Shown: piece by piece, positions 1 through 7,517 of the stretch
Layout of the letters: every line of letters starts with the position of its first letter
Numbering within the stretch: position 1 is the stretch's first letter
Source of the DNA: Chryseobacterium aureum
GTDB lineage: Bacteria > Bacteroidota > Bacteroidia > Flavobacteriales > Weeksellaceae
Assembly (NCBI RefSeq): GCF_003971235.1
Contig: NZ_CP034661.1
Coordinates: 3,410,001 to 3,474,000, forward strand
Reading direction: 5' to 3'
Length of the DNA: 64,000 nucleotides
Made by a program: the position numbers and the translations under genes
The notes under the pieces: generated by a model
Databases searched by the model: none
Told to the model about the DNA's origin: nothing
Seen by the model: only the letters and a program-made list of their open reading frames with translations

Positions 1-2
1 AC

Positions 3-1745
3 GGAAGTTCTGCCTTGGTAAATATCTTCAAAACTTCTTCTCCCGGTTACATCATGAATCGGTTCAAAAAAGAGCCTGAGCTTTGCAACAGGATTTATTA
101 TAACCTCGATAATATAAGTTATGTAGATGGAAAACCACAATCTAACCGAATCATTTTTGCCGGAATTATGCGGTCTTTCGCACAACATCACACGATAAAA
201 GAAGATGCACCAATTTTTAAAATTAAAAAAGGCTATAGAGTAAACACAAAAGTTAACGAACTTTCAGGAACGATTTTAGGATTATTTGGTCAGTCTGATG
301 AGAAAACATTTTTTTTGCAACAGCAGCAGGAACAATACATTGAAAAAGAAAATTACGAAACAGATGATCTTGGGGTAAGTACAATTGCCAAAAGCAGCAC
401 GCAAGAAACAATATACAAAGACTTGGACGAAGGAAGGCAATTTTTGCCATTAGAAATGGTATATCTTGAAGAAGAGTTTGATGGGGTTACTACGATTACG
501 AAAGTTCCGGCAATTTATGTAAAAGCTTTAGCAGATGCAGAAAAGTGGGCAATAATAAACGATAGATTGCGTATTGCAGCAGATATTGCCGCTATTATTC
601 TGGGAGTAGGAACTCTTTCTACTACAGGAAACCCGTACCTGTTATTAGCTGCCGCTGCAGATCTTAGTTTGGCATTACCGGATCTCACCATACAGGCGTT
701 CCGGGCGGAAATTGCCAAGCTTCCCGGTGGAGATGAGTTTCTGAGGCAATGGGATCTTATTTATAACGTATTAGGATCTGCTGTAGCTGCACCGCAGCTT
801 GCGATTGGTCTGGCACAGCTTACAGTCACTTTTTACCGAAATTGCTTAAGCTTATTGAAAACATCTGTTAATGTTGCAGAAAATGTGAAACAGGGGTTGC
901 GTGCCAGTGCAATTTCCGTATTTTTGGATTTGAACAGCGGCGTTTTTCAAAGGAAAGATCTACGTATGTTTAATCCAACGGAATGGGTAATTCCAAGCGC
1001 AGGAGTCATTTCAAAAACATCGGAATGTGATGCTTTGATACAAAATGGAGCATTCTTTATGGAGCTTGATGCGGCTGCTATTATGGAGAGTATTGGAAGA
1101 AAGGGAGGTGTTAATCCTGATGTCATAGGCTCAATAAGCAGTAAAAGAAGATTTGCTTTGGTGTATAAAGGTGAGATTATAGCCCAGGGAAGCCGTTACG
1201 ATAAAGCGTATCAGAAAGTTTTGCAGGATATAAGAAAAGTCAGTTATGATGCTGAGAAGGTTGGAAAGATATTAGAAGAATATAGGATAATTGCTTTTTG
1301 TGAAAGAATACCGAAAATCGCAAATAAATTTCCTTTGGAATCATTGCCTGAAGAAGGTTTTATTCTGTCATATACTTTTGATTCTAATGGTATTTTCAAG
1401 CAGTCTACAGGTAATATTTTTAAATCACGAGAATATGATTTTGTAATTACAAAATCTGGTGAATTAAGAATAGGGAATAAGCATCATCTTTTAGGTAATC
1501 GTGAGAATGTTTTAGCAGCAGGAAGTATGAGTTTTAAAAATGGGAGAATTTCAGAATTACATAACCTATCTGGTCATTACAGACCAACAATTGAAGAAGC
1601 AATGAGATTGGAAAAGATTTTACAGGAACTCGGAATACCTATAAAAAAAGCAAGATATGACATTTATATAATACACGCTAATGAAGAAGGTTTTGTTACA
1701 GGTATGAAAATAAATAAGAGAATATTTATAGAAAATTTAAAATAA
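3..1745 (+). CDS. Putative polymorphic toxin, C-terminal part (5' end outside window)
   Basis: The frame is open to the left edge, so this is the 3' part of a longer gene; the TTG at 15 is just the first possible start codon inside the window. I do not recognise the N-terminal region. Counting from that TTG, a hydrophobic Ala/Leu-rich stretch lies at about residues 186-222, with another at 250-272, as in pore-forming or translocation regions of delivered toxins. The last ~100 residues hold a GNKHHLLGN segment (~485), then AAGSMSFKNGRI and SGHYRPT (~519). This G-H-L / NG-I / SGHYxP pattern is familiar from C-terminal domains of polymorphic toxins, but I cannot name its activity. DNA becomes more AT-rich toward the 3' end and into the next gene, as expected for an exchangeable toxin tip with its immunity gene. 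Toxin assignment is inference. Confidence 0.55.
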   Translation, partial: GSSALVNIFKTSSPGYIMNRFKKEPELCNRIYYNLDNISYVDGKPQSNRIIFAGIMRSFAQHHTIKEDAPIFKIKKGYRVNTKVNELSGTILGLFGQSDEKTFFLQQQQEQYIEKENYETDDLGVSTIAKSSTQETIYKDLDEGRQFLPLEMVYLEEEFDGVTTITKVPAIYVKALADAEKWAIINDRLRIAADIAAIILGVGTLSTTGNPYLLLAAAADLSLALPDLTIQAFRAEIAKLPGGDEFLRQWDLIYNVLGSAVAAPQLAIGLAQLTVTFYRNCLSLLKTSVNVAENVKQGLRASAISVFLDLNSGVFQRKDLRMFNPTEWVIPSAGVISKTSECDALIQNGAFFMELDAAAIMESIGRKGGVNPDVIGSISSKRRFALVYKGEIIAQGSRYDKAYQKVLQDIRKVSYDAEKVGKILEEYRIIAFCERIPKIANKFPLESLPEEGFILSYTFDSNGIFKQSTGNIFKSREYDFVITKSGELRIGNKHHLLGNRENVLAAGSMSFKNGRISELHNLSGHYRPTIEEAMRLEKILQELGIPIKKARYDIYIIHANEEGFVTGMKINKRIFIENLK

Positions 1746-1750
1746 TAAAA

Positions 1751-2284
1751 ATGGAACAAATTATTATAAAACTATTAGGCTTTTTAAAATTTAATGACTG
1801 GGAAAGTTATAAAAGTTTGAAAAATGAATTATTAAGTGTAGATACTAAAAATCTTATTGTTCAAATTTTAAATGAAAGACGATTTAGAGATACTGATGTA
1901 AAAGCACTTCTTTTAGTTATCCCTGAACTATGGAAAGATTTTAATATGGATGACTGGATGTATATTATTCGGAAAGTTGATCGTTCAGCCAACTATAGAG
2001 TATTAATTGATAATGAGCCTTGCTTTGAAGATATACGGTTTTTATATAATTGGATTGGAGTTGATAGTATTAAATTATACAAAAACGGATCAGGTATTCC
2101 TGAGAAAAGTAAAAAAAGTTTAGACCGTGTATTTCCAGTGCTTTTGACAGATCCTATGAGGGAAGGTGAATTATATAAAGAAGACTTTCAAGATGGAACT
2201 TTTGGAGACATAAAATATTTCAGAGATATGAAAACGCGATTAATAAGTCAAGGGGCAAAGCCAAGTCCAATGCCAAATTTATAG
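1751..2284 (+). CDS. Probable immunity protein for the upstream toxin; family not recognised
   Basis: This 177-residue protein has no signal peptide or membrane segment and is rich in Lys, Ile, Leu, Trp and Asp. It begins 5 nt after the toxin stop codon, so the two are almost certainly co-transcribed. A small, AT-rich, soluble, unrecognised gene immediately behind a toxin-like C-terminus is the usual arrangement of an immunity gene. Helix-rich segments with WKDFNMDDW near residues 57-65 and a DPMREGELY segment near 134-142 can be seen, but I match neither to a family. A strong terminator at 2324-2354 ends the unit. The immunity role rests on position only. Confidence 0.5.
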   Translation: MEQIIIKLLGFLKFNDWESYKSLKNELLSVDTKNLIVQILNERRFRDTDVKALLLVIPELWKDFNMDDWMYIIRKVDRSANYRVLIDNEPCFEDIRFLYNWIGVDSIKLYKNGSGIPEKSKKSLDRVFPVLLTDPMREGELYKEDFQDGTFGDIKYFRDMKTRLISQGAKPSPMPNL

Positions 2285-2323
2285 TGACTTTGAATAGTTT
2301 TAGAAATATTTTAAACTGAAATA

Positions 2324-2354
2324 AAACGCGCCCGACTCGAAGTCGGGCGCGTTT
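2324..2354. terminator. Bidirectional intrinsic terminator
   Basis: A perfect 14-bp GC-rich inverted repeat (arms 2324-2337 and 2341-2354) with a 3-nt loop carries A-runs on its left and T-runs on its right. It sits between the convergent immunity and trypsin-like protease genes and can end both transcripts. Confidence 0.9.
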
Positions 2355-2374
2355 GTTAAGCTAAAAAAAATAAA

Positions 2375-3385
2375 TTAAGGATGTTCATTTCTCGCCCTGA
2401 TGACCAGATTGACCAAATCTGAGCCGCCACTTGCAAAATTATCACTTGGATTATGTGCGCTTTGAGTAGCCACAGCATATGGAGAGCCGTCCCAATATCC
2501 CCAGAAAGGACCTCCGCTTTGTCCGGGCCAGATATCTGCTTTATGGCTCATGCTTTCGTTGTCATCGGCACTCCAGAAATCTCCATCCAGGGCAATGCCA
2601 GTTTGGTAGGTTGGTCTTTGCGTTCCTGTAAGGTCTCCCGGATATCCTGCATGAGTCCAGTAAGCCCCTCCATCCCAGGAATCGGAATAGGATTTTGAAC
2701 CTAACCAGCCTGTACTGTTTCCGATAGGTCTGTCTAAGACAATCACTACATAATCATATTGGATCTCTGTAGAGTCGATGGTAGGACCTGCTACTTTATA
2801 CTTGTAATAGGTTAATGTACCCCAGGCCGTTCCGTAAGGAGCGCTTCCGTTATAATACATTGGGGTGAACTTCAGCCATCCTGTCGTATTATTAGGCTGC
2901 CAGTCTACAATGTGAGAGCACGTAAGAAGGTGTCTTGGTCCGATCATCACACCGCTTCCTGATCCTAGAGAACTTTCTACTCTGCCTACACATCTCCACG
3001 GGTAAGCTGTAGAATTATAGACCTTTCTTTGATCTGCTCCGAAAATTGTTCTTGCATTTTCAGGAGTCAGGAAAGAATCTCTTTCAATGAACTTAGGTTT
3101 ACGGTCTCTTTTCGGTTCCAGTTTTGGGCTGTATTCAAAATCAGCATGGGTAGGGTAGAAATGATCGGTTTCCAGAACCCGATTTTCTGCTGTTTTTTCA
3201 TCCATAGGCATTCCTATGGTCTTCATTCCTTTCGGGAAAGTTCTTCCGTTAATGGTTTCCATAGCAGGGCGCTGGCTGAATAATTTTTCAATGACAGAGG
3301 GTTTTTCAGTGGATTTTGCTTTAACGGTTCTGAGTCTTAAAACCTCTTCAGTGGTCATGGGGTTGTTGTTTTCAATTTTTGACAT
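2375..3385 (-). CDS. Trypsin-like serine protease, glutamyl-endopeptidase (S1B) type
   Basis: A 336-residue chymotrypsin-fold protease with the catalytic triad His158 (LLTCSHIVDW), Asp211 (QYDYVVIVLD) and Ser290 (WPGQSGGPFWG). The segment QRKVYNSTAYPWRCVG (119-134) resembles the mature N-terminus of secreted glutamyl endopeptidases, where a DDR-V-NTTAYP pattern precedes the first beta-strand, so residues 1 to about 120 are probably a charged propeptide. No signal peptide is visible, which is odd for this normally secreted family. The gene lies 73 nt downstream of a caspase-like gene on the same strand, and a 34-nt leader element is shared by both. My inference is that the caspase, which in metacaspase-like families cuts after Arg/Lys, could release the Arg/Lys-rich propeptide. 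The protease assignment is strong; partner and location are inferred. Confidence 0.85.
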   Translation of the reverse strand: MSKIENNNPMTTEEVLRLRTVKAKSTEKPSVIEKLFSQRPAMETINGRTFPKGMKTIGMPMDEKTAENRVLETDHFYPTHADFEYSPKLEPKRDRKPKFIERDSFLTPENARTIFGADQRKVYNSTAYPWRCVGRVESSLGSGSGVMIGPRHLLTCSHIVDWQPNNTTGWLKFTPMYYNGSAPYGTAWGTLTYYKYKVAGPTIDSTEIQYDYVVIVLDRPIGNSTGWLGSKSYSDSWDGGAYWTHAGYPGDLTGTQRPTYQTGIALDGDFWSADDNESMSHKADIWPGQSGGPFWGYWDGSPYAVATQSAHNPSDNFASGGSDLVNLVIRARNEHP

Positions 3386-3410
3386 GATTATTATTTTTAA
3401 TCTAGTGTGT

Positions 3411-3444
3411 TCCTACTCTTTTGATGGCTTTTCGGATTCCGCCG
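3411..3444 (-). promoter_or_regulatory. Shared leader element, copy A (before the trypsin-like gene)
   Basis: Read on the minus strand, this segment matches 4325-4358 in front of the caspase gene. Shared blocks are GGCnGAAnCCGAAAAGCC followed by AGAGTAGG. The element ends about 26 nt before the start codon and lies between two genes that are probably co-transcribed, so it may act in the mRNA leader rather than as a promoter. Confidence 0.55.
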
Positions 3445-3458
3445 GTATAGTTTTATGG

Positions 3459-4304
3459 TTAAGTGAATATTTTTTGTGAAAATTCTGCCGTAATGCTTTC
3501 CGTTTGGTTAATCTGGGCGGCTCCCATCGCTGCTAATGCAATAGCAACCTGCTTATCAAGTGTTTTTCGGACGATATTTCCGTTGGTAGCACGAAGTATT
3601 TTACAGAAATGATAAGTGAAATACCCTCGTATCTGTCCGCTGATGTTGCCTTCCATAGATACCTGATTATCTTTTGCTGCGGCCCATAACGTGTGATTCA
3701 TTCCGGCAACAGGAATCAGAGCTTTGGTAAGAACGGTTGATTTTTTTGAACTTTTAGAAGCTTCTATTTCACTGGCATAGGTCAGATAAAATTCATCTTC
3801 CAGCATTGGAGGAATATAACGGGCGGTTTCGTTGAGAAGATCTGCTTCTAATCCCAGATCCATTTTCCGGGTTCCTGTACCGGAATAACAGCAGTCGAAG
3901 ATCACTTCCATATTCACTCCGGCTTTTAGCTTACTGAGAACGGTTTTAAAATCATCATCACGAATGACCCCTGCACTGGCATAATCGTGCGGACAAATCG
4001 CTTCGTCTAAGCCATCCAGTTCCAGATCTGTTCCGATATTCGCCACTCTGGTTCCGTGTCCCGAATAATAGAAAACAAGAGAATCTCCTTTTACGCTTGT
4101 GCTGATCATTGATTTCAGATAGTTTAATATATTCGCTCTTGTTGCATTTTGATTGGTCAGGATTTTAATCTTTGCCGGACTAAAACCACAGATCACCAAC
4201 GTGTTTGCCATATCTCTCGCATCATTTACACAACCATTAAGGTCCGGACCTCCGTATCCGATGGGTGCATAATCATTAATACCTACGATAAGTGCTTTTT
4301 TCAT
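3459..4304 (-). CDS. Caspase-like (peptidase C14) cysteine protease
   Basis: A compact 281-residue caspase/metacaspase catalytic domain with nothing attached. It starts KKALIVGINDYA, the usual first beta-strand of C14 proteases. The catalytic His is His83 (FYYSGHGTR) and the catalytic Cys is Cys139 in DCCYSGTGTR (metacaspases usually have DSCHSG). LDGLDEAICPHD (97-107) is the acidic loop typical of metacaspase-type enzymes that prefer basic P1 residues. There is no signal peptide, so it should be cytoplasmic. The trypsin-like gene follows 73 nt downstream. Upstream on the same strand, beyond a terminator, lies a sensor kinase/LuxR regulator operon. Small caspase-like proteins paired with trypsin-like proteases occur in bacterial regulated-death and defence settings, but that role is inference here. 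Confidence 0.85.
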   Translation of the reverse strand: MKKALIVGINDYAPIGYGGPDLNGCVNDARDMANTLVICGFSPAKIKILTNQNATRANILNYLKSMISTSVKGDSLVFYYSGHGTRVANIGTDLELDGLDEAICPHDYASAGVIRDDDFKTVLSKLKAGVNMEVIFDCCYSGTGTRKMDLGLEADLLNETARYIPPMLEDEFYLTYASEIEASKSSKKSTVLTKALIPVAGMNHTLWAAAKDNQVSMEGNISGQIRGYFTYHFCKILRATNGNIVRKTLDKQVAIALAAMGAAQINQTESITAEFSQKIFT

Positions 4305-4324
4305 TGTATTAGTTTTAAAAATAT

Positions 4325-4358
4325 TCCCTACTCTGTTTCGGCTTTTCGGGTTCTGCCT
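4325..4358 (-). promoter_or_regulatory. Shared leader element, copy B (before the caspase gene)
   Basis: This is the second copy of the element at 3411-3444, ending 21 nt before the caspase start codon. Hand alignment gives near identity over GGCnGAAnCCGAAAAGCC and AGAGTAGG. A possible -7 box lies upstream at 4379-4386, which would place the element inside the transcribed leader. Confidence 0.55.
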
Positions 4359-4378
4359 TTTCGTGTTTTTTTCTATGA

Positions 4379-4386
4379 CAAAATTC
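4379..4386 (-). promoter_or_regulatory. Possible -7 box of the caspase promoter
   Basis: The minus strand reads GAATTTTG, one mismatch from the Bacteroidota consensus TAnnTTTG, about 75 nt before the caspase start codon. I see no convincing -33 TTG at normal spacing. Confidence 0.35.
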
Positions 4387-4481
4387 CGTCATTCTGAAGA
4401 ACAAAAACAGAGGAGAAAACCGTGTTTTGAAAAAGGAAAAACACCTTTTTATTTGTAAATGAGTGAGTTATATAATTGAAA

Positions 4482-4508
4482 ATCCGGCAGCTTGAAAAGC
4501 TGCCGGAT
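4482..4508 (-). terminator. Terminator of the two-component operon
   Basis: A perfect 12-bp stem (arms 4482-4493 and 4497-4508) with a 3-nt loop, followed on the minus strand by TTTTCAATT. It lies about 70 nt after the response-regulator stop codon and separates that operon from the caspase gene. Confidence 0.85.
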
Positions 4509-4576
4509 CCATAAAAATACTGTAAAGAAGTTTTTTTATAGAATACTAAATAAGTTTAGAAAATGCGGATGTTCAG

Positions 4577-5221
4577 TCAGCACAGATCATGCTTCAAGGC
4601 GAAGAGTACCAGCCCGGCTCTGTTTTTTATATCCAGTTTTACAAAAACGGAATCTCTGTAGCCGTCAATGGTTTTAGGACTCAGACACATCCTGTCGGCA
4701 ATTTCCTTGTAGGTAAGCTCACTGCAGGCCCATTTTATAAATTCTTTTTCCCTGTCTTTCAGATCTGAAAGGAGAGACGCATTTTTCATTTCCTCTGTTT
4801 TTACTTTTAATAATTTTTGGGCAACAAAATCCGTATAAAAGCTGCCTTTCTCAAATACCGTGTCAATAGCCTGAAAGAGAATAGAAGGCTGCATATCTTT
4901 CAGCAGATATCCTTTGGCTCCTGCTTTCAGCATTCTGATGAGAACTTTTTCATCATCATCCATCGTCAGGGCAATCACTTTAATATCGGGATGATGCTCG
5001 GTAAGCCATTCTGTAGTTTCTATACCGTTTTTATAAGGCATATTAACATCCATCAGCACTACAGCGGGCAATTCGGAAGCATTCTCTATACCTGCAATAA
5101 AATCTTCTCCATTAGGATGATTCATAATGACCTTATATTGAGTGTTTTCCATGATCATATTCTCCAATGCTTTGGAGATTAAAGTATGATCATCAACGAT
5201 CGCTATGGGAATAGTTTTCAT
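4577..5221 (-). CDS. NarL/FixJ-type response regulator
   Basis: This 214-residue protein has an N-terminal receiver domain with acidic pocket Asp10/Asp11, phosphoacceptor Asp58 (VVLMDVNMP), Thr86 and Lys108 (GYLLKD). A LuxR-type helix-turn-helix lies at about residues 148-205, with LTYKEIADRMCLSPKTIDGYR as its core. The start codon overlaps the stop of the upstream kinase gene by 4 nt (ATGA), so the two are translationally coupled and form a cognate pair. It is the last gene of a four-gene operon. Because the caspase and trypsin-like genes lie directly downstream with their own leader elements, they are the obvious candidate targets, though nothing in the sequence proves it. Confidence 0.92.
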   Translation of the reverse strand: MKTIPIAIVDDHTLISKALENMIMENTQYKVIMNHPNGEDFIAGIENASELPAVVLMDVNMPYKNGIETTEWLTEHHPDIKVIALTMDDDEKVLIRMLKAGAKGYLLKDMQPSILFQAIDTVFEKGSFYTDFVAQKLLKVKTEEMKNASLLSDLKDREKEFIKWACSELTYKEIADRMCLSPKTIDGYRDSVFVKLDIKNRAGLVLFALKHDLC

Positions 5222-5988
5222 AATAAATTTTTATGATAGGTTATCAAAGTTTGTGTTCCTTTATTCAGTTCTGAGTGTATAGACAGTTCAGCGTGAATCA
5301 GTTTGGCTCTCAGTTCCATATTTTTCAATCCGGAACCGTCCTGAATGCTGCTGGTGTCAAAGCCCCTTCCGTTGTCGGAGATACAGATGTGTAATTTCTC
5401 ACAGTCGTCTTCTATCTTTATCAAAACATTTTTGGCTTTGGAGTGTTTCAGAATATTGTTGATGCTTTCCTGAACGATCCTGAAAAGTATCAGGCCGTGT
5501 TTAGGAGTGATATCAATATCCTGTTTTTGAGTCACGAATTCTATTTTTAATAATTTCAGTTTCTTGATCCTGCTGACTTCTCTTTCAATAGATTCTGCCA
5601 GTCCGAAATGAATAATCTGTTCGGTGATCAGTGTTTTAGACAGGTTTCTGATATCCTGTATGCATTCGCCCAGCAAATCATTCAGTTCGATGAGGTCTTC
5701 TTTTTCAGAGCTTTTTAATTTGGTAATAAGCTGATTTTGTCGCAGCCGGACCACAGAAAGTTTTTGCCCCAGGTCATCATGCAGTTCCTGACCGATATAA
5801 TTGAGGGTTTGCTCTTTCATTTCTACCTGTGAAGTAGCCAGTTCCTTTTCAAACCGGAGGTCTTTTTCCTTTTGCTCTATGACCAGCGTTGTTTTTTTCT
5901 TGATAAAGACCACGTAGATAAAGATCATTGTCAAAACAACGATGAATAAAGTAATGGTAAAGATGATGACCAAATTATTCTCTTCCAT
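5218..5988 (-). CDS. Sensor histidine kinase, NarX/DesK-like (HisKA_3)
   Basis: A 256-residue kinase with one membrane segment (about residues 7-29), a coiled-coil linker, the phosphorylation site His70 in GQELHDDLGQKL, and a C-terminal ATPase domain with DNGRGFD and a GSGLKNMELRA lid. It has no periplasmic or other sensor domain of its own. The 7-TM protein encoded 13 nt upstream and the lipoprotein before it are therefore likely to supply the signal. It overlaps the response-regulator gene by 4 nt. The kinase call is firm; its signal is unknown. Confidence 0.92.
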   Translation of the reverse strand: MEENNLVIIFTITLFIVVLTMIFIYVVFIKKKTTLVIEQKEKDLRFEKELATSQVEMKEQTLNYIGQELHDDLGQKLSVVRLRQNQLITKLKSSEKEDLIELNDLLGECIQDIRNLSKTLITEQIIHFGLAESIEREVSRIKKLKLLKIEFVTQKQDIDITPKHGLILFRIVQESINNILKHSKAKNVLIKIEDDCEKLHICISDNGRGFDTSSIQDGSGLKNMELRAKLIHAELSIHSELNKGTQTLITYHKNLL

Positions 5989-6001
5989 ATCTAAGAAGCA
6001 T

Positions 6002-6646
6002 TTATCGGGTTCTTTCCTGTCTGTTTCCTAATAAGCCGTATATCAGGATACTGTTGCTGATCAGGTTCAGCATAAATAAAATGAAGAAATAAATACTTTC
6101 TGAAACCGTAGTTCTGAAAAACAGAATCGGAATACTTCCGATAAAAAAGATCAGCAGAGCCACGGATATCCAGAAAGGCAGATAATTGTTAATTCCCAGT
6201 ATCTTATCCGAATTAAAAGTCTGGTACAGGAACAGAATAATAGAAAACAATAACAACAGAATATCTGCATACAGCATATTAAAAGAGAAATGATGAAGCA
6301 GATCATCTTCTGTGTAAAACATCACAGCAATATTGAGGACAAAAAGAATCAGAATAATAATCTGTATCTTTTTGAGCAGCGGAACATACAGTAACTGGTA
6401 ATAATATAATAAATACAGAAAAAATACAATCATCAGAAAACCAATTACATAAAAGATATCCGTAGGCATACTTGTAAACCGAAAGTAGAAATAACAGAAC
6501 ATATCGATCAGGGAAAACAACAGATATCCAATGATAAAAAATAAATTTTCCTTTCCGGTTTTTCTATATTTTATGATCATTAAACCCATTACTATAATGG
6601 AGATGATCATCGATATCTGTTTCCCTGTTTCAATATTCCAGTTCAT
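6002..6646 (-). CDS. Multi-pass membrane protein, probable sensor partner of the kinase
   Basis: This 214-residue protein is almost entirely hydrophobic, with about seven predicted membrane helices separated by short loops and a basic C-terminus (NRQERTR). No enzyme motif is visible. The length and topology resemble the 7-TM sensor modules that are fused to kinases in other bacteria, here encoded separately. It lies 13 nt before the kinase gene and 12 nt after the lipoprotein gene. The sensor role is inferred from this arrangement. Confidence 0.6.
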   Translation of the reverse strand: MNWNIETGKQISMIISIIVMGLMIIKYRKTGKENLFFIIGYLLFSLIDMFCYFYFRFTSMPTDIFYVIGFLMIVFFLYLLYYYQLLYVPLLKKIQIIILILFVLNIAVMFYTEDDLLHHFSFNMLYADILLLLFSIILFLYQTFNSDKILGINNYLPFWISVALLIFFIGSIPILFFRTTVSESIYFFILFMLNLISNSILIYGLLGNRQERTR

Positions 6647-6658
6647 AATTTCGTGTTT

Positions 6659-7213
6659 TTAAGGCATTGTTCCTGACAGCGTTTTTGGCGGCGGAGCCAG
6701 ATTGGTCATGTTCATAGATTCTATAGAAGGTACATCTGTATTTTCTTCAGTGGAGGCAGATCTGGATTTAGTATTGGTTCTGTCCCGTTGCTGAGCGGTA
6801 GGAACTAAAAATATAGTCTGATAGCCTGCATATTCCGGTTTTGCCATTCTGTTTTTAGGATGATTCATGGGGTATTTTCCCATATAAATCCTGATTCCCG
6901 GATTTTTTAATTTTTGTTTTTTGGCATTTTCCTTTACATATTTGATATATCCTTCCATATCTTCCAGTGAAAACCAGTACCACCGGGAGTCGGGTTCACC
7001 ATTTCTGGACTTCATAAGAACTTCATGATTGGTTCTGGTGTATTCATCAAAAAGCACTCTTCCTTCACGATAGCTGATCAGTTTCTTTTTATAACTGTTG
7101 CTAACGGGTTCTTGAGGTGGTTCAGAGCAGCGGGTACAGCTAAACAGGCAGAAAGCCAGAATGAAAGCAGCACACAACGGGCTTAAAATCTTAGTAAAAA
7201 AGGGAGTTTTCAT
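6659..7213 (-). CDS. Lipoprotein of unknown function, first gene of the two-component operon
   Basis: The 184-residue product has an N-terminal hydrophobic segment ending in the lipobox LFSC (Cys26), so it should be a lipid-anchored envelope protein. The mature part is hydrophilic, with a RWYWFSLEDMEGYIKYVKENAKKQ region around residues 77-100 and a disordered Ser/Thr/Pro-rich tail. I recognise no domain. A perfect -7 box precedes it. As the first gene of an operon with a 7-TM protein, kinase and regulator, it could monitor the cell envelope or modulate the kinase. That is inference. Confidence 0.6.
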   Translation of the reverse strand: MKTPFFTKILSPLCAAFILAFCLFSCTRCSEPPQEPVSNSYKKKLISYREGRVLFDEYTRTNHEVLMKSRNGEPDSRWYWFSLEDMEGYIKYVKENAKKQKLKNPGIRIYMGKYPMNHPKNRMAKPEYAGYQTIFLVPTAQQRDRTNTKSRSASTEENTDVPSIESMNMTNLAPPPKTLSGTMP

Positions 7214-7238
7214 TTTTATGGTGTTTAATTTTATGGAA

Positions 7239-7246
7239 CAAAATTA
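7239..7246 (-). promoter_or_regulatory. -7 box of the lipoprotein/two-component operon
   Basis: The minus strand reads TAATTTTG, a perfect match to TAnnTTTG, 25 nt before the lipoprotein start codon. No -33 TTG at the usual spacing was found. Confidence 0.6.
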
Positions 7247-7411
7247 GATAACGGCACAACTATAAAAAAGGGGGAAAACACTGTTTTTATCCTTTAATAA
7301 ATTTACAGCTTTTTGATGTTCAGTTGAATACGAATCTTTGATTTGTTTTGTTTTATAACAAAATATCCCGCGAAAGTCTTTGTAAATAGGAAAATTTTTA
7401 GGTATGAAAAA

Positions 7412-7441
7412 ACAGGACCGGAAAATTATTTCCGGTCCTGT
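7412..7441 (-). terminator. Terminator of the universal stress protein gene
   Basis: A 13-bp perfect stem (arms 7412-7424 and 7429-7441) with a 4-nt loop, followed on the minus strand by a T-run. It lies about 75 nt after the stop codon. The rest of 7214-7517 holds only the operon promoter; a short open frame in it looks spurious. Confidence 0.85.
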
Positions 7442-7517
7442 CAAACAAGATTAAGCGTAAAATTTAGCCTTTAAAGGCAAAAAGGATCATTCAAATGTGT
7501 ACAGATTTTTATTGATC

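Noticed and set aside
7244..7444. 66-codon open frame on the minus strand before the lipoprotein gene
   Set aside because: It spans the terminator at 7412-7441 and the operon's -7 box, has an odd composition and no signal or domain; treated as chance.
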